A stretch of 64,000 bases of DNA. It comes from Crossaster papposus (Eukaryota; Echinodermata; Asteroidea; Velatida; Solasteridae). The first letter of the stretch is position 1; the number at the start of each line of letters is the position of its first letter. Where the stretch lies: NCBI GenBank assembly GCA_037893245.1, contig JBAIAA010000321.1, forward strand, positions 744,001 to 808,000, written 5' to 3'. Under the pieces are notes generated by a model. That model did not search any database and was not told where the DNA came from. It saw only the letters and a list, made by a program, of their open reading frames with translations. A program made the position numbers and the translations under genes. Below, piece after piece: positions 35,966-48,000 of the stretch.

Positions 35966-36405
35966 AGGTCACCAGTGGTCACCAGTAATAAATAGTGGAG
36001 TATATGTTGCAGGATTCAGGTTACATGGAGTTTAAACACTTTGAAATTGGAGGATTTTGCAGGATTCAGGTTATGTGTAAGAAAAATGGGGTACGAAGTT
36101 AGGGTTAAAGAAAAAAAACATGGGAAACAAGATTCTGTACCGTTAACTAATTTTTTTTCAGAGTGCATGTCTGTACAAACAACCGAGTATATATTTTTTA
36201 GTTGTTACAGCATGGGCCAAAGTTCAATTGCGCTGTTTACATTCATGGTGCGAACAGGACAAATATGAAGTGATTGTTGGAGTTTCTATTATGCTAATAA
36301 TATACCACTCGATGACCTTTTTTTTCCAAGGAGTAAATGAAGCCAATAGTACAGTACATGTACATGTATACATGTAGTAAAATGTACATGTACATACTGT
36401 ACAGT

Positions 36406-36800
36406 CGTAAACCACATAACGATCGAGGATCGATATTGTGTTTTCTTTTATTTCTATGTTATACCCAAACCCCATTGCCTAGCGCTTGCACCGTCGATCG
36501 AGGACTGAATTTTTCCATTCATACCGCCGACCGAGGGGCTTTTGTTTCCTTTGTTCTCTTTTGTGTCTCGCCCCTCGGTCGTTAGGTGGTGCAGGAGCAG
36601 GTGCTCTTGCACCACATAACGATCGAGGGTCGAGACACAAAAGAGCACAAAGGGAACAAAAGCCCCTCGGTCGACGGTATGAATGGCAAAATTTTGGTCC
36701 TCGATCGTTAGTGCAAGCGCTAAGGCAATGGGATTAGGGTATAACATAGGAATAAAGGAAAACACAATAGGGGATCCTCAATCGTTATGTGGTTCACGAC
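36406..36800. mobile_element. Large palindromic element, arms of about 180 bp
   Basis: Outer ends CGTAAACCACATAACGATCG and CGATTG-type ATCGTTATGTGGTTCACGAC are complementary. Pairing continues through CCCATTGCCTAGCGCTTGCA / TGCAAGCGCTAAGGCAATGG and CCGACCGAGGGGCTTTTGTT / AACAAAAGCCCCTCGGTCGA to a GGTGCAGGAGCAGGTGCTCT-type centre. The arms are very similar, suggesting recent origin or arm-to-arm conversion. A half copy lies at 24235-24455. Confidence 0.85.
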
Positions 36801-37617
36801 TGTGTGTACATGTGTGTACTGTACATCTGCATGTATAGTACGTACAGTATGTTTGTGCTAGCTTTTCTTTCGGAAATCATATATTGATGGGAACTTCCGA
36901 AGTGAGTTTAACTTTAGAGTGGAACAAAGAGAAAACTTATTGTGGAAAAAAAAACATTCTTGCCTTGAATGATGTTTAAAACACAATTAACCTTCCCTCT
37001 CTGTGCAAAAAAACGGAGCCTGCAGCTACCGGTACACTGTACATTGTACAAATGGTTCATCTACCATTACCATTTCCATTTCTAACCTATCTCAGTCATA
37101 CAGGTAGCTACATGTACATGTATGAAGGTTTTTTAATTTTTGTATTTAATTGGCAAGTAATTTGTAGTGGTTCTTTTACAGCTGTCGTCCGGTTTCGATT
37201 AAATGGCCGGAACGTCCGGAAAACATTCGTTGCCAAAGACGTAGATATAATTATAAAGAAAGGTTACAAAAAACACGGTTTGAGCTTTTGTTTTCACTCT
37301 ATAATCATTGCATGCAGTACTGACCTTGTTTTATGTTGCAAAACTTGGGGGTTCTGTATTTTCAAACCGTCAAGCTATCCGGTGATTTCTTTTTTTTTAA
37401 ATAAAATATAAAAGCGATAACTTACATGTAATAACTACATTGTAGCAAGATCGCATAGCACTACCAACCGCCCCAAAAGATCGATTGCCATAGCAATTGA
37501 ATGTTTTTGGACCTTCTGCTATTTTTACATGTGGCCGCTGCATACCGGTATGTACGGCTCACAATGCGGAGGAAGTCCAGTATTTAATCCACATTTATGT
37601 ACTTCCTAAACATCTAA

Positions 37618-37745
37618 TTAACCAGTTCGCGCTGGATGACATTACTGTATCACGTAAAATTTTCCCTAGATTCAAAACGGATGACGCATAAACACGTTAC
37701 GACTTACGAGCAAGGCCAGAAATGCGTGGGTGTGCTTCCCTATAC
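37618..37745. mobile_element. TAACCAGTTCGCG-family MITE (copy 3, truncated)
   Basis: TTAACCAGTTCGCGCTGGAT, then TTCAAAACGGATGACGCATA and GAGCAAGGCCAGAAATGCGT, matching copy 1. The right end is absent; the next element begins immediately. Confidence 0.65.
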
Positions 37746-37757
37746 CATCGGCTTGGG

Positions 37758-38130
37758 TAGCCCAGGTTGGACTCCTCCATTGTGTACAACGCGACAGAGT
37801 CCAGGGTATCAATTTCTCCTGCCATAGCGAAAATCTTTACAACGACATTTTTTCACATTTTTACCTGATGTCGAAAAGCGTGGATTTGCAATATATTTTC
37901 TGTAAATAAGTAGCCCAAAGACACATTCGCTTTTTGTAACCCATGACAATCTGTAATTCCAAACACAAGAAAAGATGTAAACGAAATTTCAGCTTCCTTC
38001 ATCAGGTAAAAATATGAACAAAATGTGTTGTAAAATTATTCGCTATACATGCACTTTTGGCAGGATAAATTGATACCCTGGACGCGACGTCAGTCGTAAT
38101 GCAATGAAGAACGTCGTCCAACCTGGGCTA
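37758..38130. mobile_element. MITE with AGCCCAGGTTGGAC termini (copy 1)
   Basis: The left end AGCCCAGGTTGGACTCCTCC faces GTCCAACCTGGGCT. Further inside, GTGTACAACGCGACAGAGTC / CTGGACGCGACGTCAGTCGT and ATACCCTGGAC / GTCCAGGGTAT pair. About 370 bp, non-coding. Confidence 0.8.
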
Positions 38131-38300
38131 ATAAGGTTGTTTCACGTTCCACGGCCATCTTGGATTCAGCGCAAAAAGGGGTACGCAACTTACCCGGATG
38201 ATAGCGTGTTTATATGGGTGTTCCCCTCTCCTACATGTAGTAGGCCTACAGAGGGCGCTCTACTGAGCATGCGCAACTGGAACGTGAAACAACCTTATAA
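38131..38300. mobile_element. Short MITE with ATAAGGTTGTTTCACGTTCCA termini
   Basis: ATAAGGTTGTTTCACGTTCC at the left is complementary to GGAACGTGAAACAACCTTAT at the right. The 170-bp element is adjacent to, and possibly inserted next to, the preceding MITE. Confidence 0.8.
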
Positions 38301-38510
38301 CGTGTAGCCTGTAGGGGTGAAAATGAAATTAGTGTCTACAGTACAGTGAGATACAAATATTTAAAATTATGTTTGGGTTTGTTTTCGTCCAACTTATATC
38401 TGGACTCCATCCGCAACGCGAATCGAATCGAATCCTACATCATGTACAACTAATTACTGGCACTGTGCTACCGTCGACGTGTCGTTTAATACAGTGGAGC
38501 TAGCCCAGGT

Positions 38511-38584
38511 TGGACTTCTCCGTTGTGTACAACGCGACGGTCGTAATGCAATGAAGAACGTCGTCCAACCTGGGGCCAATTTCA
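38511..38584. mobile_element. Minimal copy of the AGCCCAGGTTGGAC MITE (copy 2)
   Basis: Only 74 bp: the left 40 bases and right 35 bases of the element at 37758-38130 joined directly (AGCCCAGGTTGGACTTCTCC to CGTCGTCCAACCTGGGGC). It is an internal-deletion derivative. Confidence 0.75.
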
Positions 38585-38811
38585 TAGAGCTGCTAAGCAC
38601 AAAAATTTGTTTAGCACAAAAAAGTCTTGCTCATTAAAAACAGGTTACCAGCCAAAATTCTACGTGTTTTTCATGCTAAGCGAAAAGCCAGCTGATTATC
38701 AATCGAAAACAATAAAGATCCCGTGAAAATTTGGTCTGTTAACCTTGTTTTTGCCAAGGACAAATTTTCATGCTAAGCAAATGTTTGTGCTTAGCAGCTC
38801 TATGAAATAAG
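38584..38811. mobile_element. MITE with TTTCATAGAGCTGCTAAGCAC termini
   Basis: CAATTTCATAGAGCTGCTAA faces TTAGCAGCTCTATGAAATAA. Inner AGCACAAAAATTTGTTTAGC and TGCTAAGCAAATGTTTGTGC are also inverted. About 228 bp. Confidence 0.8.
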
Positions 38812-39175
38812 CCGATTCACTATTGCAACTGCGCATGTCCGTTACATGACCTGACGACTGCTTTTGGAAGATCAACAATACACCCGCGTATCTTTTGCAC
38901 GTGTTTAGACAACCGTTACCGTCGCCGTATTTTAGATAATTTGTTGTCATTTGTGGAAACGAACGTGCTTACTGTCTCTTTTAATGTAAGATCTTCCATT
39001 CTTCTTAAAAAACAAAACAGAAATATCGCATGTTATGCCCAGAAATTGCCACACTATCGTTAGTTTTTTGCAAGGGAGTTAATACGTTACCGCTGACAAC
39101 GCAATTTGTTTATCTCCCGTGACCTTTGACAATTTACCCAGCATGCCTTGCGCCGCGGGAATAGTGAATCGGCTT
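38809..39175. mobile_element. MITE with AAGCCGATTCACTATT termini
   Basis: The left end ATAAGCCGATTCACTATTGC faces GGAATAGTGAATCGGCTTAC. It abuts the preceding MITE with a shared AATAAGCC overlap. Related ends (TAAGCCAGTTCGGTATTTCA; TAAGCCGGTTCAGTATTTCA) occur at 21320 and 50041 as fragments. Confidence 0.75.
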
Positions 39176-40517
39176 ACTCATCAGCTGCAGTGGAGCCATA
39201 CCGCACACGTACGTACACGTGTACATCAATCAACTCGTCGTAGGAACATAGTAGACCAGCCAAACTTGAAAAAGTCCTCTAAAAAAAGTTTCCACGGCAT
39301 TGTTTGTTAATAGTCGGCATCCATGCTAGATCTATTGTTCATGGGATCAGGAAGACGATTAGGGTGGATGCCACGCTTGATTTTGAATTTTAGGGTCATT
39401 TCGAGGTCAAAAGGTCAAATAAGGTCAACATTTGTATTTTTGGATTTTGCACCAAACTTGACCCCAAGTTGTAGATCTATCAATACAATTTATTTGTATC
39501 ATCATATCGACATATAAAAGCTGTGAAATTAAAAGTTAATCTTTTATCTTGTACACAAATGTATAGCAAAATGAAACTTAAAAGTGTGATTTTCTCAAAA
39601 AGTGCATATCTTAAGTATATCGAAGTTGTTTGCACTCCCTATCCCAATAGTGCATATAATTGTTTCAAACAACTTTTTGTTGGAAGGTAAATATACCCAG
39701 GCAGTTTTTAATAAAAAAAAAATTATAACACACATTTTATAATACACCATAATGGCGTAATGAAACAAGAAGTTATGTTATTCACGCAGTATATTTAAAC
39801 GCGTAGTGGGTTTATAGTTTGACAAGTTGCTCAAAAACTGTATGTCTGATATCAAAATTGTTTGTACTCCCATGGAGGAATAAGAAGGAATACTCCCAAT
39901 CGTTCCATGTAAAACATTGTTCAGACTCCAACACAGTCAACAAACTTGCAATGAGTTAAAATGTTGAACATTTGTACAATTTGGCTTTTTCATATGTTAT
40001 ACCAGGTTCCTACACGATAGGGGTATCGTGCAGTGATAAATTATAGCCTTTAAAAGCTACATGTGTAACATAATGTGGATTACCAAGTTTCAAAGCTAGC
40101 TCCAGACATGCTCCAGAGCAGACCAGGCACTCCAAGGCCACTTCTTTCACATAAGATGGACACCCTAAGTACTTCTGTTGCCTAGCAACTGCCAAGATCA
40201 GTGACCTTTGGGTGTCTGATTAGCACAGACATCTAGGGCCCCATTGCATGCCATACTGTACTTACAGCCATTCTGTTGATCAGACATACTGGACCTGCTC
40301 TTGCTGACAAGTGTGTATGGCTAAATCTGAAGCCATCAACCCTCAGTTTCTTTGATGAATCACATCATCTGTTAGAGTGAGTAGACTTTCTTTTTTATCT
40401 CAAGTTGTTTTAATTTTAATTACATTTTAATTATACATGTATAGTAATTATGGACACACGTGTAGACTGTATGGTGTAAAACATCTAGTCCTTGCTTATG
40501 ACACAATTTAGGAATTT

Positions 40518-43028
40518 ATGAGTATTGCATCATTGATTGCAACTGAGTGGATGAATAGGACATGCAAAATGCAGAATGGCATAATTGGAATTACGAGAAA
40601 TGATCAAGCCAGGGACAAATTTTGTATCACATGGTCCGAGCGATCACGCATCACACAAGACATAAGATTTCTCTTCAATCTGGAAGATGATGAGGAAGAA
40701 ACCACTTTCATCCGCTCTGACAGTCTTCCATCTCGCACAAAGCGAGATGTTGATGATGTTAAGAAGCTTACCACACAGCTAACAAGATTTGATGTGTTCC
40801 GAGTAAACCCAACATTGGCTGAAGAAGAAGACGACACTGACGCTGATGATGATACTAGAGAGATACCACTGGTATCATTGGCAACCAAAGACACTGCACC
40901 AATTGATGTGGTAAGTGATCTTCTAACGGCTGAAAATCGTGGAAAGCAGTATTTGATGACCAACGTGAAGCAACGTCTGATTGAAGAAACTGTCGGTTTT
41001 CATGACGCCCTGAAGAAACATCGCTCCAAAACTTTTGCTGATCTATACAAAGCAAATGTTTCCACCAAATAAGAGCAAGTTCGGGCGCGAACTATAGTTA
41101 ACCATAGTTCGACTAACGTCGCTCGAACGCAGAATGGTTGGGCTATCTCAGTCGACTATTTGGAACCAGACCCCGGAGCACGGTTGCCGCTGGTTGACAG
41201 TAGCCTCTTTTTATAGGAAAACATTGAGAGAACCAGTGACGTACGTAGAAAAAGGTGATGTCAGTAGTCGGACGGAGGGAAAGGCAGACGTTTAAGTGGA
41301 AATCTGGCGGGCCTAATGTAATTTTTGTCTTGTTTTTGGACCAACATGACTAACGTTATGGCTTATCCTACTTATCCTACTTATATGCGTGGAAGAATAG
41401 TACCAATACCCATTTCATTCATGTCTCAAATGTAAACAAAGCGGCTGCCATCTTTTCAACAATAGTTCGACTAGAGCCGTTCGAGCGAACTGCATTTGAG
41501 CATGCGCATTGGTAAAGCAGAGACTGACTAATGGTTAACTATAGTTCGCGCCCGAACTTGCTCCAAAATGTACAGAAGATTATCAAAGCCGACAGAAAGT
41601 TACTGCAACGATTGCTCAATGCTGCCACTGGAGGTCGACCATTGGAAATGGTGAATATTCTCCAGCATGAGCTGTCTCCCGTCCCACTGTCTCTCGCCAA
41701 GGCTGGAGGGGAGATGAATTCAACAGCAAAGGCAGATCTGATCCACATCTTAATGGCTGGGCTTACCACGCCCACAAATATACCGAATGCCAACATGAAG
41801 ACATGTGTGCTGATAGATGGTCATGCACTTATCCAAGCCCTTGGAAAGCCTCATGGGTGTCAAACTTTTGGTGATTACGCTGGTGTTTTCATAAATAGTG
41901 TGACACAACACTTCGGAGAGAATACAACAAGAGTTGACGTGGTATTTGATCGCTACATTGGAGAGAGCTCCATCAAGGCAGTGACTCGATCAAAGCGAAT
42001 GGGAAAAAAAAAAGCCAATTCGAAAGCTCATCGATGGATCCCAGGTCCCACTCCCACAGGTTTGGGGCCAATTCATTGCCTTGGATGAGAACAAAGCTGA
42101 TCTCGCCAAGTTCTTGTCAAACGCCATCGTACAGAAGGGCAAGGATCTACTGCAAAGATACGAGATAGTAACAGGCGGTGGGTTCCTTGATGTTACAGAT
42201 GCCAGGTCCACGAGGAGAGATGATGTAAAACTTAGAGGAAACCATGAAGAGGCTGACACCAGGTTGATACTGCATGCATGTGAGGCAGTCAATGAAGGAT
42301 ATCAAAGAGTGGTGGTCATCTGCAGGGATACAGACGTGATGCTACTTCTGGTGCACTTTTTATCTTCAAAAGCAACAGAAGTTTGGATGATCTCTGGAAC
42401 GGCAAAGAAGCGCAAATGTTACCCAATACATGCAGTATCTGAGAGACTCGCACAACCTGTGAGGGATAACCTGCTCAGCTTTCATGCCCTTACAGGATGT
42501 GATACAACCTCCTCCTTCCATGGCCATGGGAAGAAAATGTGCTGGAAAATCTTTGAGAAGCAACCACTACTCGTCAAGGGAATTGGTTGTGATGGAGAAC
42601 TTGCCCCCATTGAGCAGTTTGTATGTCACCTATACGGTGCACCTGAGCAGCCAACCATCAACCATGCCAGACTCCAACTCTTTAGTAAGGCGAAGAAGGG
42701 TCTGGAGATGTTACCGCCAACAAGAGATGCACTGGAACTTCACACAGTACGCGCCAACTACCAGGCAAAGATTTGGTTTCAGGCAGACCAGGAACACATA
42801 GATGTCCCATCTCCTCTAGACACAGAAGCTTGGAAGAACGAGTCAGGTTACCTGGAAGCTGTCTGGACAAGACTACCCCCTATCCCAGATGCATGTCTTG
42901 AGCTAGTTTCCTGTGGATGCAAATCAAAGTGCAGGACATCCCGATGCACTTGCTTCAAAAAGGACCTAAGATGCACTTATGCCTGCGGATGTGACGCAAC
43001 TGACTGCAACAACCCAGCTGGCCAATAG
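40518..43028 (+). pseudogene. Broken transposon gene: PIN/FEN-XPG-like nuclease with C-terminal CXC domain
   Basis: Three coding blocks: 40518-41072, about 41566-42010 and about 42012-43028 (stop TAG). The first ends at the MITE insertion (41073-41563). The second and third are separated by a frameshift in a ten-A run at 42004-42013. Second block: an N-terminal FEN-like VLIDGHALIQ (about 41807) and VVFDRY..SSIK....R (41937 on). Third block: EEADTRLILHA (42246), CRDTDVMLLL (42321) and ALTGCDTTSSFHGHGKK (42486), which mirror the EAEA, DxD and LLGxDY..GIGpk motifs of FEN1/XPG. The end has a Cys-rich CGCKSKCRTSRCTCF..CTYACGCD..C cluster (42911-43010) like Tesmin/TSO1 CXC. The first block is acidic and probably a linker region. 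Proteins of this architecture recur in aquatic animal genomes as uncharacterised repeats; homologues are longer at the N-terminus, so this copy is also 5'-truncated. Confidence 0.75.
41073..41563. mobile_element. 491-bp MITE inserted in the transposon gene
   Basis: The left end GAGCAAGTTCGGGCGCGAAC, then TATAGTTAACCA, is perfectly complementary to TGGTTAACTATA then GTTCGCGCCCGAACTTGCTC. Subterminal TAGTTCGACTAACGTCGCTC / TAGTTCGACTAGAGCCGTTC are also inverted. CCAAA occurs on both sides, but the target duplication cannot be fixed. The near-perfect ends make it younger than the host element. Confidence 0.9.
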
Positions 43029-43715
43029 ACTCGTAAACTAATTTTCCATTCTGTTATTGTGAGCAAGCTTAGGTGGGCACATAATTATTCTGATGTACAA
43101 AGAAAAAAGTGATGCACCCTGCCACAACGAAATAATTGTCAAAGTGCCATGTCAAACTATAAAACCACTACACGTTTAAATTTACTTCGTTCAAATTTAC
43201 TTGTTTTATTACATCCTAACATTATATGAAGATGTGGTATGGAATTTGTTGTTATATCAAAAACTGCCTGGTACCTTTACCTTGGAAAAAAAAGTTGTTT
43301 GAAACAAATATATGCACCATTGAGATAGGGAGAGCAAACAACTTCGTTATTCTTAAGATATGCACTTTTTGAGAAATCACCCTTTTAAGTTTCATTTTGC
43401 TATATATTTGTGTACAAGATCAAAGTTTATCCGTTAATTTCATAGGTTTGGTGTATCAACATGAAGTTAACAATAACTTTTATGGGTAGATCTATCAATT
43501 GCGGTTAAAATTTGCACAAATTTTGAAAATACTGATTTTTGACCTTATTTGACCTTTTGACCTCAAAATGACCTTTAAAATTCAAAATCAAGCGTGGCAT
43601 CCACCCTAATCATCTTCCTGATCCCATGAACAATAGATCTAGCATGGATGCCGGCCATTAACAAACAATGCCGTCCAAAGTGTATTTTCACACTTTGGCT
43701 GGCCTACTATGAACG

Positions 43716-44478
43716 TCAACTCAACTTGAACAAAACTTTCTTACAAATTCGGAAAATCTGTGATTTTTTGAAATCCTGTTCTAATGTTGATAATAACTTT
43801 AGGGGTGTCAGGAGTTTGAGGGATTATAACATAACATGGGTAAATAAAAACACACTGGGGCGGTAGGCCAACTTACTTTTTACACTTTTGAGAAACTTGT
43901 CCACTGCAACGGGATCATGTACAGCATGCATTTTGCATGATATAGGTGACGTCATAGCAACAAGAACGGCCAAACCACTTCATAACACGCGTGTTGGTTG
44001 GTGAAACTGCATCATGGGAATATGGACTGCCGCAGCTAGCTGAGAGTACATTGTCGTCTGCTTTACGTCAGCTGTAGTACATGTAGTATCAAACTAACTT
44101 TATGCGCGGGAAATACGATGAGTAATCAATTTTACCTACAGTTATTAACATTGAATATTTTGAGTTTACTGTATCCAATCCAAGATTCAAGATCAAAATA
44201 TGACACCCCACTATTGACCATTATATATATTTGGTTGCAGTCTAGGCAAAATTGGACTCAGTAATATTAATGAAGGTCAATCAGAAAAAAAAATGTTAAA
44301 AAGACATGAAGCTAGAAATGAGAAACATTTTCAATTTTGTTACTTGTTTCTACTCTCCATAGACTTTGTACACATCCGCTGAAGTAGCATCGATTTACAT
44401 TCTTTCCCTGTTGAGTTCTTTGTTAATCATGAAGATACGAACTTTCAAATTGGTCTGCTTAACGACCGATAGAACTAG
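43716..44478. other. Intergenic, no gene recognised
   Basis: Between the large transposon and the next foldback. Unique-looking AT-rich sequence without supportable exons. Confidence 0.45.
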
Positions 44479-44721
44479 CTATAGACGATGTGCCCTCTGA
44501 CGTCACGTGTTTACATCTGTATTCAAATGTGCCCGGCAGTGATGCGCACCCATCATGTTTTACATAAAATTTGCTTAAAGACTGACGTCGCAGGTCAGAT
44601 CGCCTTTGAATTTTGTGACCTCCGTGATGTCATCTCTTAACCAAATTTATGTAAAACATGATTCGTGCGCATATTGACGGCCACATTTGAATACAGATGT
44701 AAACAGAGGCACATCATCTAT
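44479..44721. mobile_element. Foldback MITE of about 240 bp
   Basis: GTGTTTACATCTGTATTCAA at the left pairs with TTGAATACAGATGTAAACAG at the right. Outer ATAGACGATGTGCCCTCTGA pairs with GAGGCACATCATCTATAT, and inner CATGTTTTACATAAAATTTG with CAAATTTATGTAAAACATGA. It lies about 350 bp upstream of the first secreted-protein gene. Confidence 0.8.
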
Positions 44722-45069
44722 ATAACTTCAAGAGCATGGCATATCACGCGATTTGCAAATAGGAAAAACAAAAGTAGGGCCTACATTGTATTGGCGCATA
44801 TTAGATATGCCATAATGCTGTAACATGTGTATGTATGGGGGGGGGGGGGGGGGGGGTTAGTGGCGTCGAACTCAAATGAATGAGAAAAACGACATCTGCT
44901 TCCAAAAAGAATCGATAATATAGGCCCTACATTAAACAGGTTCATATTTGACCAATAGTCACTCATCTGCAAAATTGCCCTAATAAAATGTCGACCGGGT
45001 GAGTCTCAGGGTACAAAACTGGTTGATTATTTTCGCACTGGACCAGAACAGTTTGAAAAGGGAATAGAT

Positions 45070-48000
45070 ATGAACCAGTCTCGAGTGGTCGTGGGTTGGA
45101 TGGTGTGGCTTCGTGTTGTACTCGTAACAAGCCGACTCTGCTCAGGTAAGCGTCGGCCATATATTAAAATTAAAAATTGAAAGTGAGGTAAAAACTTTAT
45201 TTTGGAAACTTGAGGAAGAAATTAATGCAATGACCTAAAGTTAATCACAGTCTTCTCTGATGAATAATTATTTAACATTTGTGATTAAACATATCTTAAG
45301 GGATTGTATACGTTTGGTAATTACTCCAAAAATTAATGGCAATAAAAACTTACTTGGTAAGAGGTACAGCAGCTTTGGATAGTATAATGCATTTTTAGAA
45401 ACTTTTCACTTCGAAGTACTGCGGTTATGGAAAAAGATATCACTTTTTGTCCCCAAAAATTTGAATCTGAGAAGCGTTACTACAGTGACGTTTCTCAGAT
45501 TGTGTATTCCAATGCAGATTATTCTTCCTACGTGGACATAACCGCTTCAGACTTTCGGCAATATCTCAAAATCGCTGCCACCTTTTGAAATGAAATTTTT
45601 ACAGGTTTAGTTTTATGGTATATATCTATAGCTATAAAGGATTGAAACAAACAGTGGGTTTCAATCACCAAACGTATACGATCCCTTTAATGTTGTATGT
45701 GTCATTTCGTGTAGTACCTCAAATAAGTGTCCACTTTCAAAAAAAAATAATTTGTTAATACTTTGTAGGATGGAAGGAATAGAGGAGTAAGTAACAAAAA
45801 TAGACTTTTAAAATTTCTAGCAGGTCCGTTGCTATGGTAATACGGGCCATTATGTATTTTGTCAAGTTTCTTTGCCATTTTAGGGCCTGTACAAAAAAAA
45901 GATTCTTGCGATAATTTCAAGGGCCATCAAGCCAGAATGCGAAGTAATATCACAAACAAATTTACAATACATCATCATTACCTTTACAAGTAAAAAATAT
46001 AAAACAATTTAAAATTCATCTTTATATCATGTTTAGGTCCCCACAAAGTCGAGGGGCTACAATGCGGCAGCGTGCATTGAGTGCAGAATTTAAAGTGATG
46101 TAACATTTTAATACAAGCTTGTTTTGAATTACTGTTTTCGTTATTGTCTTTGTCTTGTCACAGGATTTAATTTGATGTTATTAGTACTTTTGTATACATT
46201 TTAGGTTTTACAAACGTTAATGGGCACCAGAACCTATATTCGCACAAAAAGATTCGCGTTAAAATGTATGATCTGTCGTTAAATTTGACGTCAATATATT
46301 GACGTCAAAAATCAGGACCTTAGTTGAAGGCAAGTCGAGAAATTTGTCGCGAATATTGACCTCAATATTTACGACTTTGCTGGGGGAAAGTTGTGAAATT
46401 TGACGCGAATATTGACGTCAATATTCACGACCTTTGGGGAAAGTCAGGAAATTTGTCGTGAATATCGACGTCAATATTCACGATCTGCGTAGTCTTCTTC
46501 CAAGGCCACCATATTAGGGTGAGTCCGAGAACCATACCAACTGATGACGCATGCGCACAGGACATGTAATTTGTTGCAGAACAAAACGTTATCTTCACTG
46601 TGCTGGCCGACTAATAATTCCCCTAGATACCTATATTGCAACGACGACAATAAACCACACATTTTCGCTCACATTTTTCAATTTTGGGTATGCCCCACAT
46701 TCATCAATAAAGGTGTATGTAATATATATTTATATATTCTCTAGTATAATCTCCATAATTCTCCATTTTATTTCCATATATTTATTTTACATTTTAAAAA
46801 AAAAACTAAGAGGAAAGTGGCCAGAAATCGCCTCAGATTGCACCACAAAGCATATAAAGTCCAACATTTTCCATGAGGGCCCTTAAGCGCGGGCCCAGAG
46901 CCCACGCTTTGCGCTCGCAATTTTCAGTTTTGGGTGTGCCCTACATCATAGAGATTTATATATACATGTAGTATTTATTTATATATATTCTACATTAAAA
47001 TCTCCATAATTCTTCATTTTATCTCCATATCATTTTAAAAACTGTGTTAAAAAAAACAGAGGAAAAGGCCAGGAATCGCCTCAGGTTGCACCACAAAGCA
47101 TATAGAATCCAACATTATAGAATCCGGACGCCACACGCCGTACGGGCTTATTGCGCTTTGCGCTCGCATTTTCCAGTTTTGGTTGTGCTCCCGTCTAAAC
47201 GAATCCTAGATCCGCGCCTGCACTAGTACTAGTCCAGGGAAAATACTTAATTTTCTTTTGTTGACCCCACACAAATTGCAATAAAATATTTTTCACCGCA
47301 GTGCAATTCTATAACCTCCCTAGAATAACATACTACAAATCTTAAAAAAATCCAAGTGGTGGAAATATGACTAATTTGCATAAATCGTTAATCCCTGCCG
47401 CGTAATATATTTATTCCTATATTTGGGTATAATATTATTTATTATTTTTTTGAAAAGTTTATTTTAGTGATTCTACTTACATATCCTTACTTCAATAACA
47501 TTTTCTAAAGCATATAAGTGACTGAATAATTATGTGAACATAGTAATTATTCAAAATGACAACTTCATGAACCCATAAATCGGTGCGCACATTACACTGT
47601 CTCCAGATATCATCAAGTAGTCAGTATTGGTGAGCTTCAAATTCACCAAGTTGCTTACTGGCACAGTTATCATATTAAAACCTTATGGAAAATTATATGA
47701 ACAATGATAACATTGTGATATTTAGCCCAGCAAGTAGAATCACCAAAATAAACTTTTCAAAAAAATTATAATAATAATTATACCCAAATATAGGAATAAA
47801 TATTACGCGGCAGGGATTAACGATTTATGCAAATTATTCATATTTCCACCACTTGGATTTTTTGAGATTTTTAGTATGTCATTCTAGGGACCTTATAGAA
47901 GTGCACTGTGGTGAAAAATATTCTATTGCAATTTGTGTGGGGTCCAAACTTATTTTCCCTGGACTATACAGTGGAACATCGTTATAACGAACACCACGGG

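Larger units (their letters stand above)
39238..43715. mobile_element. DNA transposon with long terminal inverted repeats and a FEN/XPG-like gene
   Basis: The left arm, 39247 to about 39840, is inversely complementary to about 43141-43711. Examples: GGCATTGTTTGTTAAT, GGCATCCATGCTAGATCTAT, TTGTTCATGGGATCAGGAAG, GAGGTCAAAAGGTCAAATAA, AAGTGCATATCTTAAG and TAGTGG..TTTATAGTTTGACA. The arms are diverged, mainly outside these blocks. A candidate 8-bp target duplication, TCAACTCG / TCAACTCA (7 of 8), lies just outside at 39230-39237 and 43716-43723. Inside is one plus-strand gene, now broken. No DDE transposase is visible, so the superfamily is not assigned. Confidence 0.8.

Noticed and set aside
40604..40963. 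Minus-strand Ser-rich open frame
   Set aside because: It is the antisense of the acidic block of the transposon gene (GAAGAAGAC-type codons), not a gene.
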